This document shows, piece by piece, positions 27,018-34,750 of a stretch of 64,000 bases of DNA (positions are counted from its first letter, which is position 1; each line of letters begins with the position of its first letter). Source of the DNA: JALZAA01 sp036005605 (GTDB lineage: Bacteria; Actinomycetota; Acidimicrobiia; IMCC26256; JACDBD01). The notes below the pieces were generated by a model. The model made no database searches. It worked only from the letters and a program-made list of their open reading frames with translations, and was not told the DNA's origin. The stretch spans positions 1 through 64,000 of the forward strand of contig DASYQJ010000251.1 in NCBI GenBank assembly GCA_036005605.1. Direction: 5' to 3'. Both the position numbers and the translations under genes were made by a program.

Positions 27018-27105
27018 GATTCTCCCTATCGCCGTCGCAAGCTCCGGCTTTGCGGCAACGGTCGGCAAAGCCGCCGTCCCCCGCGGCCACGGTACCGCCG
27101 GACCC
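27018..27105 (-). promoter_or_regulatory. Candidate cis-regulatory pseudoknot RNA before ispH
   Basis: Second copy of the element found before scpA, read on the minus strand. The stem arms are at plus-strand positions 27066-27072 and 27046-27052, the 13-nt loop at 27053-27065, and the downstream pseudoknot partner at 27032-27038. Compared with scpA the element differs at four C/T positions only. One of these converts a C-G pair of the pseudoknot helix into U-G, which preserves pairing. The ribosome binding site GGGAGA and the GTG start of ispH follow within 15 nt. A short hairpin (GGACC/GGTCC) precedes it. Confidence 0.6.
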
Positions 27106-27155
27106 GTTCGGTCCCGACACGGGCTCGTGATCAGGACGTCCCGTAGGATTGCCTC

Positions 27156-28538
27156 ATGCCCCCCGCGCGTGTCGTGGCGGTGGCGCCCGGCTCGCCGGCA
27201 GAGTCGACCGGGATCCAGCCCGGCGACGAGGTCCTCGCCCTCAACGGCGAAGCGGTGCGCGACGTCATCCGCTATCAGCTCCAGGCCGACGAGCCCGTCG
27301 TCGAGCTCGAGGTCCGCCGTGGCGGTCTCGAGCAGCGCACCGTGGTCGAGAAGCAGGCAGGCGCGCCGCTCGGCCTCGAGCTCGACAGCCCGGTGTTCGA
27401 CCGAGTGCAGACGTGCGACAACCACTGCCCGTTCTGCTTCATCCACCAGTTGCCCAAGGGCATGCGGCGGAGCCTCTACGTGAAGGACGACGACTATCGG
27501 CTGTCGTTCCTCTACGGGAACTTCACCACTCTCACACGCTTCACCGAAGCCGACCTCGAGCGAGTCGTCACGGAGAACCTCGGCCCGTTGTACGTGAGCA
27601 TTCACGCGACCGATCCCGACGTGCGGACGCGCCTCCTCCGCAACCGCCGCGGCGCAACCAGCCTCCGGTGGCTCGGCGCGCTGCTCGACGCCGGCATCGA
27701 GGTGCACGGCCAGATCGTCGTGTGCCCCGGCATCAACGACGGCGCCGTGCTCGACGACACCCTGCTCGGCATCCTCGACCGGTTCCCCCGGTTGTCGACC
27801 GTCGGGGTGGTGCCCCTCGGCGTGAGCGACCACACAACCGAGCCCGACATGCGCGAGCACTCGGCCGCCGAGGCCGGCGCCGTCATCGATGCTGTCGGTC
27901 GCTGGCAATCCCGGTTCTTCGACGCGCTCGGACGCCGGCTCGCGTTCGCTGCCGACGAGTACTACGTCCTGGCCGGGCGAGCGTTCCCCGACTCTGTCGA
28001 CTACGAGGGTTTCCCGCAGCACGAGAACGGCATCGGCATGGCGCGCGCCTTCGAGGCCGACGTGCGTGCCGCCCTGGCGGGCGCACCGGCGGCGGGCATC
28101 GGTCCTCGGGCCGGGTTCTTCGCCTGGGTCGACGGGGCGCCCGCCGACGGGTACCGGGCGCCGCGGGTGGCCGGTGTGTCGCGCCCGGCACGCTCCACGC
28201 GTGAGCCCACCGCACGGGTCGCGATCGTCACCGGCCAGTACGGCGAGCAGGTGCTCACACCGCTGCTGCCGTTGCTCCGTACCGCGACCGAGTCGGCAGT
28301 GCGCCTCGTGCCGGTTCGCAACGCCTTTTTCGGCGGCAACATCGCCGTGACCGGGCTGCTGACGGGGCGCGACGTGTGCGACGCCCTGGCGTCGCAGCCC
28401 CCGGGCGATCGGTACCTCGTGCCCGATGTCGTGCTTTCACGCGGCCGTTTCCTCGACGGCGCGGCCGTCGACGAGCTTCCCCGTCCGGTCGAGGTGGTCC
28501 CCACCGACGGCGCGTCACTCGTCGCTGCTCTGCGATGA
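27156..28538 (+). CDS. Radical-SAM DUF512 protein with N-terminal PDZ domain
   Basis: 460 residues. An N-terminal PDZ-like domain (PGSPAESTGIQPGDEVLALNG) is followed by an atypical radical-SAM cysteine cluster, CDNHCPFCFIHQLPKGMR near 87-104, and the C-terminal DUF512 domain with FPQHENGIGMARAFE and VTGQYGEQVLTPLL. The family is widespread in actinobacteria, clostridia and other bacteria and is often next to der, as here (4-bp overlap). Some annotations link it to Fe-S or ribosome assembly, but the reaction is unknown. ATG 27156 diverges from ispH. Confidence 0.9.
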   Translation: MPPARVVAVAPGSPAESTGIQPGDEVLALNGEAVRDVIRYQLQADEPVVELEVRRGGLEQRTVVEKQAGAPLGLELDSPVFDRVQTCDNHCPFCFIHQLPKGMRRSLYVKDDDYRLSFLYGNFTTLTRFTEADLERVVTENLGPLYVSIHATDPDVRTRLLRNRRGATSLRWLGALLDAGIEVHGQIVVCPGINDGAVLDDTLLGILDRFPRLSTVGVVPLGVSDHTTEPDMREHSAAEAGAVIDAVGRWQSRFFDALGRRLAFAADEYYVLAGRAFPDSVDYEGFPQHENGIGMARAFEADVRAALAGAPAAGIGPRAGFFAWVDGAPADGYRAPRVAGVSRPARSTREPTARVAIVTGQYGEQVLTPLLPLLRTATESAVRLVPVRNAFFGGNIAVTGLLTGRDVCDALASQPPGDRYLVPDVVLSRGRFLDGAAVDELPRPVEVVPTDGASLVAALR

Positions 28539-29866
28539 ACGGAGCGCTGCCGGTGGTCGCGATCGTCGGCCGGCCGAACGTGGGCAAGTCGACGCTCGTG
28601 AACCGGTTCGCCGGCGGGCGGCAGGCGATCGTCGAGGCGCAGCCGGGCGTCACCCGGGACCGCAAGGAGCTCGTCGCCGAGTGGGCGGGCCGTGCATTCC
28701 GTGTAGTCGACACGGGAGGGTGGCTCGCCGGCGGCGGCGATCTCGATCAGGAGGTGAGCCGGCAGGCCGAGCGGGCCGTCGCCCAGGCGGACGTGATCAT
28801 TCTCGTCGTCGACGTCACCGTCGGCATCACCGACGAGGACGCGCGCGTGGCATCGCTCCTGCGCGGCGCCGCTCCGCCGGCAGTCATCGTCGTCAACAAG
28901 GTGGACGACGGCTCACGCGAGAGCGACGCATGGGAGTTCACGCAGCTCGGCCTGGGCGATCCGTACGCCGTGTCGGCTTTGCACGGGCGGGGGAGTGGCG
29001 ACCTGCTGGACGCGGTGGTGGCGGCATTGCCACCGGAGGCGCGGCCTCCAACCCCAACCGAGGCCGAGGCCGAGCCTGAGGCAGGACCGTTCTCGATCGC
29101 GATCGTCGGTCGGCCCAACGTCGGAAAGTCCACGCTGTTCAACCGGCTCGTCGGCGACGAGCGCGCCGTCGTGCACGACGAGCCGGGCACGACTCGCGAC
29201 TCGATCGACACGGTGATCGAGACGGAGGACGGTCCGCTCCGCTTCGTCGACACCGCCGGCATGCGGCGCCGCAGCCGCATCGACGAGCCGACGGAGTACT
29301 ACAGCCTCGTGCGCGCCCTCGAGTCGGTCGACCGCGCCGATGCCGCCCTCCTGGTCATCGACGCGACCGCCGGAGTCACCCACCAGGACCAGCGGCTCGC
29401 CGAGCGCGTCGATGCCGCCGGCACCGCTGCGATCGTGGTGTTGAACAAGTGGGACCTCACGGACGCCGATCAGCGCCGGGACGTGCTGCAGCAGGCGGCG
29501 GACCGGCTCGAGTTCCTCGCCTACGCGCCCCTCGTCAAGGTCTCCGCGCTCACCGGCCGCAATCTTCGCTACGTCCTGCCCGCGCTCCGGGAAGCCGAGG
29601 CGGCATACCACCGCCGCGTCCCGACGGCGGCGCTGAACCGCGTCATCACCGATGCGCAACAGCGACAGCCACCGCCGGTGGTGCGCAAGCGCCGACCACG
29701 CGTGCTCTACGCCACCCAGGGTGCAGCCGACCCGCCGACGTTCACGTTGTTCGCGACGCACAGGCTGCCGCAGACATACCTCCGCTATCTCGAGCACCGC
29801 ATCCGTGAAGCGTTCGAGCTCGGGCCGACCCCGGTCAAGCTCCGCGTTCGGCTGCGCGGTCGGTAG
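28535..29866 (+). CDS. der: Ribosome biogenesis GTPase Der (EngA)
   Basis: Double GTPase needed for 50S subunit assembly. Two G domains are visible: the first with GRPNVGKSTLVNRF, DTGGW and NKVD, the second with GRPNVGKSTLFNRL near 189, DTAGMRRR and NKWD. A KH-like C-terminal domain follows (VLYATQGAADPPTFTLF). 443 residues, normal. ATG 28535 overlaps the DUF512 stop. The first G domain has a shortened switch region, as is common in actinobacteria. Confidence 0.97.
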   Translation: MNGALPVVAIVGRPNVGKSTLVNRFAGGRQAIVEAQPGVTRDRKELVAEWAGRAFRVVDTGGWLAGGGDLDQEVSRQAERAVAQADVIILVVDVTVGITDEDARVASLLRGAAPPAVIVVNKVDDGSRESDAWEFTQLGLGDPYAVSALHGRGSGDLLDAVVAALPPEARPPTPTEAEAEPEAGPFSIAIVGRPNVGKSTLFNRLVGDERAVVHDEPGTTRDSIDTVIETEDGPLRFVDTAGMRRRSRIDEPTEYYSLVRALESVDRADAALLVIDATAGVTHQDQRLAERVDAAGTAAIVVLNKWDLTDADQRRDVLQQAADRLEFLAYAPLVKVSALTGRNLRYVLPALREAEAAYHRRVPTAALNRVITDAQQRQPPPVVRKRRPRVLYATQGAADPPTFTLFATHRLPQTYLRYLEHRIREAFELGPTPVKLRVRLRGR

Positions 29867-29879
29867 CCTGGCGTCTCTC

Positions 29880-31409
29880 ATGGGCGACGACCGGGCTCGT
29901 AAGCACGTCGAACGCGCGCTGCAAGGCAACCTCGAGAAGGAGCGCGACAAGCTCGCGCGCCAGAACAAGATGTTCGTGCGCGATCGACTGGCGTATCTCC
30001 TCGACCCCGGCTCCTTCGTAGAGGACGGGCTCCTTGCCAACGCGCTCGCCGATTCGTTGCCCGCCGACGGCGTCGTGACGGGCATGGGACGAATCGACGG
30101 GCGTCCGGTCTGCGTCATGGCGAACGATCCCACCGTCAAGGCCGGATCATGGGGTGCGCGCACTGTCGAGAAGATCGTCCGCCTGACCGAGAGCGCGCTC
30201 CGTCACGAGGTGCCGGTCGTGTACCTCGTCGACTCGGCCGGGGCGCGCATCACCGACCAGGTCGAGCTGTTCCCGGGACGGCGCGGCGCGGGACGCATCT
30301 TCGCCAACGAGGTGCGCCTCTCGGGTCGGGTGCCGCAGGTGTGCTGCCTCTTCGGCCCGTCGGCGGCCGGCGGCGCGTACATCCCGGCGTTCTGCGACGT
30401 CGTGTTCATGGTCGAGGGCAACGCGTCGATGTACCTGGGCTCGCCGCGCATGGCCGAGGAGGTGATCGGCGAGCATGCGACGCTCGAGGAGATGGGCGGC
30501 GCCCGCATGCACGCGACGACCAGCGGGTCCGGCGACAACCTCGTCGCCGACGACGCCGCCGCGCTCGACGCGGCGAAGCGATGGCTGTCGTACCTGCCCA
30601 CGAACTGGCAAGCGGCGCCGCCGCCAGTCGACGCCGTCGCGCCACGCGCCGGTGCGCCGGGCATCGGGGCCACCGTCCCGGCCGAGGAGCGTCGCGCCTA
30701 CGACATGCACCGGGTCGTCGACGCGCTCGTCGACGAGGGCAGCTTCTTCGAGATCAAGCCCCTCTACGCCAAAGAGCTGATGATCGGGTTCGGCCGCATG
30801 GCAGGGGAGACCGTGGGGATCGTCGCCAACAACCCGATGCATCTCGGCGGTGTGCTCTTCGTGGACTCGGCCGACAAGGCGGCCCGCTTCATCTGGTTGT
30901 GCGACGCCTTCAACGTGCCGCTCGTCTTCCTCGCCGATGTGCCCGGCTTCATGATCGGGACTGCGGTCGAGCGCGAGGGGATCATCCGTCACGGCGCCAA
31001 GATGATCACTGCTGTCACCGAGGCGACGGTGCCCAAGGTCTCGGTGATCGTGCGCAAGGCGTACGGCGCCGGGCTCTACGCGATGTGCGGGCCGGCGTTC
31101 GATCCCGACGCGTGCCTCGCGCTCCCGACGGCGCAGATCGCGGTCATGGGACCGGAGCCGGCCGTGAACGCGGTCTTCTACAACAGGATCCAGGCCATCG
31201 AGGACGCCGACGAGCGTGCCGCGTACATCGCGGAGCGGCGGGCGGAGTACGAAGCCGACGTCGACCTCGTGCACCTCGCGGCCGAGCTGGTCGTCGACGC
31301 CGTCGTCGAGCCCGACGACCTCCGGGACGAGCTCGTCACCCGCCTCGCCCTGGCTCGCACCCGCCGCCGCGAGGACTTCCAGCGCAACCACGGCGTTCCG
31401 CCGGTCTGA
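29880..31409 (+). CDS. Acyl-CoA carboxylase carboxyltransferase (beta) subunit
   Basis: 509-residue biotin-dependent carboxyltransferase. The crotonase-like halves show the acyl-CoA oxyanion region (FGPSAAGGAYIPAFCD near 157-172) and the carboxybiotin oxyanion region in the C-terminal half (KAYGAGLYAMCGPAFDPD near 390-407). MYLGSPRMAEEVIGEHATLE and FLADVPGFMIGTAVERE are typical of acyl-CoA, propionyl-CoA or methylcrotonyl-type enzymes. No biotinylated alpha subunit is in the window, so the substrate is open. It lies 13 bp after der. Confidence 0.88.
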   Translation: MGDDRARKHVERALQGNLEKERDKLARQNKMFVRDRLAYLLDPGSFVEDGLLANALADSLPADGVVTGMGRIDGRPVCVMANDPTVKAGSWGARTVEKIVRLTESALRHEVPVVYLVDSAGARITDQVELFPGRRGAGRIFANEVRLSGRVPQVCCLFGPSAAGGAYIPAFCDVVFMVEGNASMYLGSPRMAEEVIGEHATLEEMGGARMHATTSGSGDNLVADDAAALDAAKRWLSYLPTNWQAAPPPVDAVAPRAGAPGIGATVPAEERRAYDMHRVVDALVDEGSFFEIKPLYAKELMIGFGRMAGETVGIVANNPMHLGGVLFVDSADKAARFIWLCDAFNVPLVFLADVPGFMIGTAVEREGIIRHGAKMITAVTEATVPKVSVIVRKAYGAGLYAMCGPAFDPDACLALPTAQIAVMGPEPAVNAVFYNRIQAIEDADERAAYIAERRAEYEADVDLVHLAAELVVDAVVEPDDLRDELVTRLALARTRRREDFQRNHGVPPV

Positions 31410-31432
31410 TCGCGGGGCGCGACACTGGGGTC

Positions 31433-31678
31433 GTGCCCTGGTGCGCAACCTGCCACCGGTTCCTATCGCCGCCGTCGGTACGAGCGGACGGGACCTGCCC
31501 TACCTGCGGGCGGCCGGTCGAGAGCGGCCATGCCCACGCCGCCGCTACGACGGAGGAAAGCACCAAGCCACGGCGCGCATCCCTGCCGTGGCATCTCTGG
31601 TTGCTCGCCATCGCGCTCGCCGTGTACCTCAGCTTCCGCGCGTGGCAGGGCATCGAGTGGATCATCCAGCAGCTCTGA
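31433..31678 (+). CDS. Small zinc-ribbon membrane protein
   Basis: 81 residues starting at GTG 31433 (VPWCATCHRFLSPPSV). Two CxxC pairs (CATC and CPTC, spaced by about 20) form a probable zinc ribbon at the N-terminus, followed by a linker and one transmembrane helix near the C-terminus (HLWLLAIALAVYLSFRAW). Topology would put the ribbon in the cytoplasm. Function unknown. It lies between the carboxyltransferase gene and tRNA-Pro and may be the last gene of the operon. Confidence 0.7.
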   Translation: MPWCATCHRFLSPPSVRADGTCPTCGRPVESGHAHAAATTEESTKPRRASLPWHLWLLAIALAVYLSFRAWQGIEWIIQQL

Positions 31679-31708
31679 TTTCTGCCCGGGCGTACACTCG
31701 CCCGTCTA

Positions 31709-31783
31709 CGGGCTGTGGCGCAGCTTGGTTAGCGCGTCGGTCTGGGGGACCGAAGGTCGCGGGTTCAAATCCCGCCAGCCCGA
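31709..31783 (+). tRNA. tRNA-Pro (anticodon GGG)
   Basis: Cloverleaf of 75 nt: acceptor arms CGGGCTG and CAGCCCG, D-arm with GGTTAGCGC, anticodon stem TCGGT/ACCGA enclosing a CTGGGGG loop with anticodon GGG, and T-arm GCGGG-TTCAAAT-CCCGC. CCA is not encoded (the gene is followed by CACC). A TACACT at 31693-31698 is placed correctly for a -10 box. The 3' half from the anticodon loop onwards is duplicated downstream (see the repeats), marking this gene as an integration target. Confidence 0.96.
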
Positions 31784-31784
31784 C
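31742..31784 (+). repeat. Attachment-site copy 1 (attL-like, inside tRNA-Pro)
   Basis: The 43 bp from the anticodon loop through the discriminator base plus one are repeated perfectly at 34354-34396, and the last 25 bp occur again at 32280-32304, all in direct orientation. Duplications running from the anticodon loop to the tRNA 3' end are the usual footprint of tyrosine-recombinase integration. This copy is part of the intact tRNA gene. Confidence 0.85.
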
Positions 31785-32006
31785 ACCATTTCCGCAGGTC
31801 ACACGGTTGGGGGCCGGCGTCGGACTCGAATCCGCGGGTGCCGCGCTGCCGAAACGCTGCCGAAAAGTCGCGCAACATGCGAGGCGTAGGCTGCGCGCTC
31901 GAACGGCTCGCCCGCCGCCCAGCGCATCAAGCTCATAGACGCGTGCCCCGTGAGCCGCTGAGGGTCACCCGACGTAGATCGAGGGGCGCGGGTAACGTCC
32001 GCGGTC

Positions 32007-32168
32007 ATGGCCGAGGACATGAGCGAGGACAGAATCCAAGCCCATGTGGTGTCCACAGCGATCGCTCTCATAGTCCTGATCTGGCTTTGGGGCTACGGCC
32101 CCGTAGCGGCCATGCTCTGCGCCAGCTTCCTGTTCGTGTTTGGGTGCCTGGTCGCAAAATCCCTGTAA
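32007..32168 (+). CDS. Small two-helix membrane protein
   Basis: 53 residues beginning MAEDMSEDRIQAHVVS, with two predicted membrane helices (TAIALIVLIWLWGYG and AAMLCASFLFVFGCLVA) separated by a tight glycine-proline turn. A second ATG at 32019 is a possible start. No family is recognised. It is the only convincing gene in the first, 0.5-kb part of the tRNA-Pro island. The hydrophobic pattern and clean stop argue for a real gene, but the shortness leaves doubt. Confidence 0.5.
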   Translation: MAEDMSEDRIQAHVVSTAIALIVLIWLWGYGPVAAMLCASFLFVFGCLVAKSL

Positions 32169-32279
32169 GACGCGAAAGGCCCCCGAAGGGCCTGGGGACG
32201 CGTCGATCCACCGCTGACGATGGAGCAGAACTTGAGACGTAGGGTCGCGGCTCTCGTTGAAAGCCGTGGCCGAACGACT

Positions 32280-32304
32280 CGGGTTCAAATCCCGCCAGCC
32301 CGAC
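32280..32304 (+). repeat. Attachment-site copy 2 (internal, 25 bp)
   Basis: 25 bp identical to the T-arm and acceptor 3' end of tRNA-Pro (31760-31784), but the upstream anticodon half is not conserved here (CGAACGACT replaces CGAAGGTCG). No complete cloverleaf can be formed, so this is not a tRNA gene. It divides the island into two parts and suggests two successive or tandem insertions. Confidence 0.75.
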
Positions 32305-32373
32305 CCCTAAAGCGCAGGTCATGGTGCATCGCGCCGACGTCCGGGCGGGCACGGCAGTGCCAGTGCTCACGAA

Positions 32374-33114
32374 ATGCTCATGGGAAAGGCGCGGGAGCCC
32401 GAGGAAGAAGGGAAGTCAGGGGTGGCACGCTCCGAGCGGGAACTACAGGCGGCTGCGAGCCATGTGGGCTACGAGCTCGTCCAGCTCGCAGCGATGCCCA
32501 AAGCGCTGCGGCAGGCCGACGAGGCCGGGCAAGACCACGTCGCCAAGGCGTGCCTCGAGTCGATGTTGCTGCACGCTCGGAACCTCGTCGAGTTCCTCAT
32601 CGACAGCTCCTGGGACTCTGACGTCCGCCGGTCGGACTACGCCCCGAGGTGGTCGCCGCCGAACATCCCGGCCAAGAAGCGGCTGCAGGACGCCCGCCCG
32701 ACGTTGGACCGCAACCTCTCGCACATCAGCTGGGAGCGCATCGAGGAAGGGGACACGCCGGACCACTACTACCAGCGCGTCGCCGGCGACGTGGTGGACG
32801 TCATGGGCACGTTCGTCGAGCAGCTCAAGGCCGAAGCGAACCCGGCGGGGGATTGGTTCGACGGCGACCTTCAACAGGCTCGCATGCTGGTCTATGACGA
32901 CCGGGCGGGCGGCCCTGTCGCTTCGTACAGCACGAGCGGCGCACACGGGCAGGTCACCCACACACGCTTGGCTCATGTTGCGGCCGCCGACTCTGACTCA
33001 GGGGTCGGCGGGACGGCGGGGGCGCTCGCTAGCCGAGCTCTCATCCTGCTCGTCCGTGCAATTGAGAAGCTCGTCGAGGCGCTGCGGGGGCTGCAGCACA
33101 GGGACGGCGCCTAG
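32374..33114 (+). CDS. Hypothetical protein, possibly HEPN-like
   Basis: 246 residues (or 230 if it starts at GTG 32422, which has a better ribosome binding site, AAGGGAAG at 32408-32415). The helical segment KACLESMLLHARNLVEFLIDSSW with the LLHARNLxEFL pattern, followed by DVRRSDYAP, resembles proteins of phage and island origin that may have a HEPN-type fold, but the RX4-6H nuclease motif is not evident. A central DHYYQRVAGDVVDVMGTFVEQL helix follows. Function unknown; it is the main cargo of the tRNA-Pro island. Confidence 0.65.
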   Translation: MLMGKAREPEEEGKSGVARSERELQAAASHVGYELVQLAAMPKALRQADEAGQDHVAKACLESMLLHARNLVEFLIDSSWDSDVRRSDYAPRWSPPNIPAKKRLQDARPTLDRNLSHISWERIEEGDTPDHYYQRVAGDVVDVMGTFVEQLKAEANPAGDWFDGDLQQARMLVYDDRAGGPVASYSTSGAHGQVTHTRLAHVAAADSDSGVGGTAGALASRALILLVRAIEKLVEALRGLQHRDGA

Positions 33115-33146
33115 CTGCCCGGGATGGTTCCCATCGGCCGTGCATA

Positions 33147-33443
33147 GTGTCGGCGCGTGGCGGCGCTGCTCAAGAAGTCGGAGAACGCAATCGCGATGGA
33201 AAGGCCTGCGATTGGATAACGGCCCACCTCATCGGGACGGCAACCGCGTGCGCTGCGCTCGGCACTTCCACGCTTGTGGTCCGGCTAATCGTCAAGGCGC
33301 CGGCTGAGTTTTACATGGCCCTACTGTGGGCCGTCCCTCTGTTCGCCGCTGTGTGGACCGTGTCGGCACTCGTTCTCTTCGCGGTGACGGGGGTCCTGCT
33401 CGCGGCCCTGTGGCTCACCGAACCGCTCGACGGGCGGCGCTAG
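33147..33443 (+). CDS. Small hydrophobic membrane protein
   Basis: 98 residues from GTG 33147, with a hydrophilic N-terminus of about 25 residues and three hydrophobic stretches (GTATACAALGTSTLVVRLIV, FYMALLWAVPLFAAVW and SALVLFAVTGVLLAALWL). No family recognised. The start is uncertain and there is no strong ribosome binding site. It lies inside the tRNA-Pro island, 32 bp after the HEPN-like gene. Confidence 0.5.
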   Translation: MSARGGAAQEVGERNRDGKACDWITAHLIGTATACAALGTSTLVVRLIVKAPAEFYMALLWAVPLFAAVWTVSALVLFAVTGVLLAALWLTEPLDGRR

Positions 33444-33613
33444 CCGAGCGCAGTGTCGAAGACGTCCTGGTGCTGCTCAAAAATCCGGTCCCGCTTCGAC
33501 GCGACCCCCGCCCCCTAGCCGGAAGGATCCCGCGGGAGCGGCGAGGAAACTGGTAGCGTCTCGCTCCATCGCGGAGGCCCGGCGCGAGCTGGGTGGAGTT
33601 CGGAGGGGCCTTT

Positions 33614-34216
33614 ATGCGGAAGTGGATCGGGGTAACGGCTGCAGCCGCGGCGATCGTCCTGTTGGCCGCGCTGCCGGCGGTTGCGGGCGTGGACGGTGGT
33701 TTCGCTCCGCTGGACGTCCACAAGGTCGTGGTCGGGCCGGTGCCGGCGGGGACGCAGTTCGTGGTGACAATCGACTGCGACGACGACATCATCTTCACCG
33801 GCATCGGCAACCCTGTTTCCAGCGTGCAGCTCGTGTTCGACGCCCAGGGCAATCCCGTTGGTACGGGCGACACGGTGAGGTTCACCGGCAACGGCGCCTG
33901 CACGGTGACCGAGACCCAGAACGGCGGCGCGGTCAGCGTGGTCTACGAATGCGAGGGTGTGACGCCGACGCCGGCCGAAGCGAGCATCAGCGGTGGCGGA
34001 CGCTTCAGCGCCCGGCTGGGCCCCGGGGTCCCGCCCCCGGTTTGCGAGAGCAGCGGCCCACAGAGCGACCCGATCACCGTGAACATCTTCAACACGGAGC
34101 AACACGAGACGGTCACGGTCACGAACACCTTCGTGACGCCGCCGCCGTCGGAGCCCGCGGCATCGGAGCCCGCGCCGGCAGCGGCAGTCGTCGGAGCACC
34201 CCGCTTCACCGGCTAA
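33614..34216 (+). CDS. Secreted protein, DUF5979-like, ending in PRFTG
   Basis: 200 residues with a clear signal peptide (MRKWIGVTAAAAAIVLLAAL, cleavage likely after AVAG near 26). The mature part looks like a beta-sandwich with paired cysteines (TIDCDDDIIF, GACTVTE, VVYECEG, PVCESSG) and DVHKVV.GPVPAGTQFVV resembles DUF5979-type repeats of actinobacterial surface proteins. The C-terminus is Pro/Ala-rich and stops right after APRFTG, like a sortase signal without its membrane helix. Strong ribosome binding site GGAGGGG at 33602-33608. Confidence 0.75.
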   Translation: MRKWIGVTAAAAAIVLLAALPAVAGVDGGFAPLDVHKVVVGPVPAGTQFVVTIDCDDDIIFTGIGNPVSSVQLVFDAQGNPVGTGDTVRFTGNGACTVTETQNGGAVSVVYECEGVTPTPAEASISGGGRFSARLGPGVPPPVCESSGPQSDPITVNIFNTEQHETVTVTNTFVTPPPSEPAASEPAPAAAVVGAPRFTG

Positions 34217-34353
34217 CGGTCTACGGAAGCGCGCTCGCCGTTCCTGCTCGTCCGCTTCGCAGTTAGTTAGCGCGCTCCCGGAGCTGCGCGAGCAGCTCGT
34301 GTGCGGTCCGCCGGTTCGGCGCGCGGCGCGACGCTGCTCTGGGACGGAGGAAA

Positions 34354-34396
34354 CTGGGGGACCGAAGGTCGCGGGTTCAAATCCCGCCAGCCCGAC
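34354..34396 (+). repeat. Attachment-site copy 3 (attR-like, 43 bp)
   Basis: Perfect 43-bp direct repeat of tRNA-Pro positions 31742-31784. Upstream sequence (GGAGGAAA) has no anticodon 5' stem or D-arm in register, so it is not a tRNA gene. It marks the distal end of the island; the following genes (ABM-like and onward) look like ordinary chromosome. Confidence 0.85.
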
Positions 34397-34428
34397 CAAC
34401 GCGACGAACGTGCCTCGAAAGGACCGCA

Positions 34429-34731
34429 ATGTATGCAGCCGAGTTCACTCTGCACGCCAAGCCGGGTCATTACGCGGAGGTGGCTGCGCTCTACTCCGCG
34501 TTTGCGGCCGACTTCCTGTCCGATCACCCCGCCCTCGAAAGCGTCATGATCCTGGGCGACGAGGCGAGCGGCGTCGTCCGCGGCATCGGCGTGTTCACCG
34601 ATCGACCGGCCGCCGACAGCGTCAACAGCGACCCCGAGTTCGCTGCGTTCAACGACGCGGTCGCAGCGATGCTCTCGGACAGCCCGAAGCGCGTGGAACT
34701 CGAGGTGCTGCACCTGTTTACGGGGGCGTGA
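34429..34731 (+). CDS. ABM-like (ferredoxin-fold dimeric alpha-beta barrel) protein
   Basis: 100 residues of alpha/beta pattern resembling the antibiotic biosynthesis monooxygenase/dimeric alpha-beta barrel superfamily: MYAAEFTLHAKPGHYAEVAAL as the first strand and helix, VMILGDEASGVVRGIGVFTD as the middle strands and a C-terminal ELEVLHLFTGA strand. These small proteins act as oxygenases or quality-control hydrolases, but no catalytic residues can be assigned. It begins 32 bp after the attR-like repeat. Confidence 0.6.
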   Translation: MYAAEFTLHAKPGHYAEVAALYSAFAADFLSDHPALESVMILGDEASGVVRGIGVFTDRPAADSVNSDPEFAAFNDAVAAMLSDSPKRVELEVLHLFTGA

Positions 34732-34750
34732 CACGCGCTGAGCGGTCGGT

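Larger units (their letters stand above)
31784..34396. mobile_element. Small integrated element(s) at tRNA-Pro, no integrase visible
   Basis: About 2.6 kb bounded by direct repeats of the tRNA-Pro 3' end, with a third, shorter copy at 32280-32304 dividing it into sub-elements of about 0.5 and 2.1 kb. Contents are poorly conserved: a 53-residue membrane protein, a HEPN-like protein, another small membrane protein and a secreted protein. Coding density is lower than in the flanks. No recombinase, replication or transfer gene is recognisable, so it is either a remnant or a satellite mobilised in trans. Confidence 0.65.

Noticed and set aside
31799..32071. Minus-strand frame (90 codons) that might be an integrase C-terminus
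   Set aside because: Contains GHASMSL, vaguely like the LGHAS of tyrosine recombinases, but none of the other catalytic residues and no alignable ending. Not enough to call an integrase remnant.
31838..32242. Plus-strand frame of 134 codons after tRNA-Pro
   Set aside because: Arg-rich composition with no pattern; the 53-residue frame inside it at 32007 has a much better membrane-protein pattern.
32280..32304. Second tRNA-Pro gene
   Set aside because: Only the T-arm and acceptor 3' half match; no anticodon or D-arm. It is an att-like duplication.
34258..34276. D-arm-like sequence (TTAGTTAGCGCG) upstream of the third att copy
   Set aside because: Spacing to the T-arm copy is over 90 nt and no anticodon arm lies between, so it is not a tRNA.
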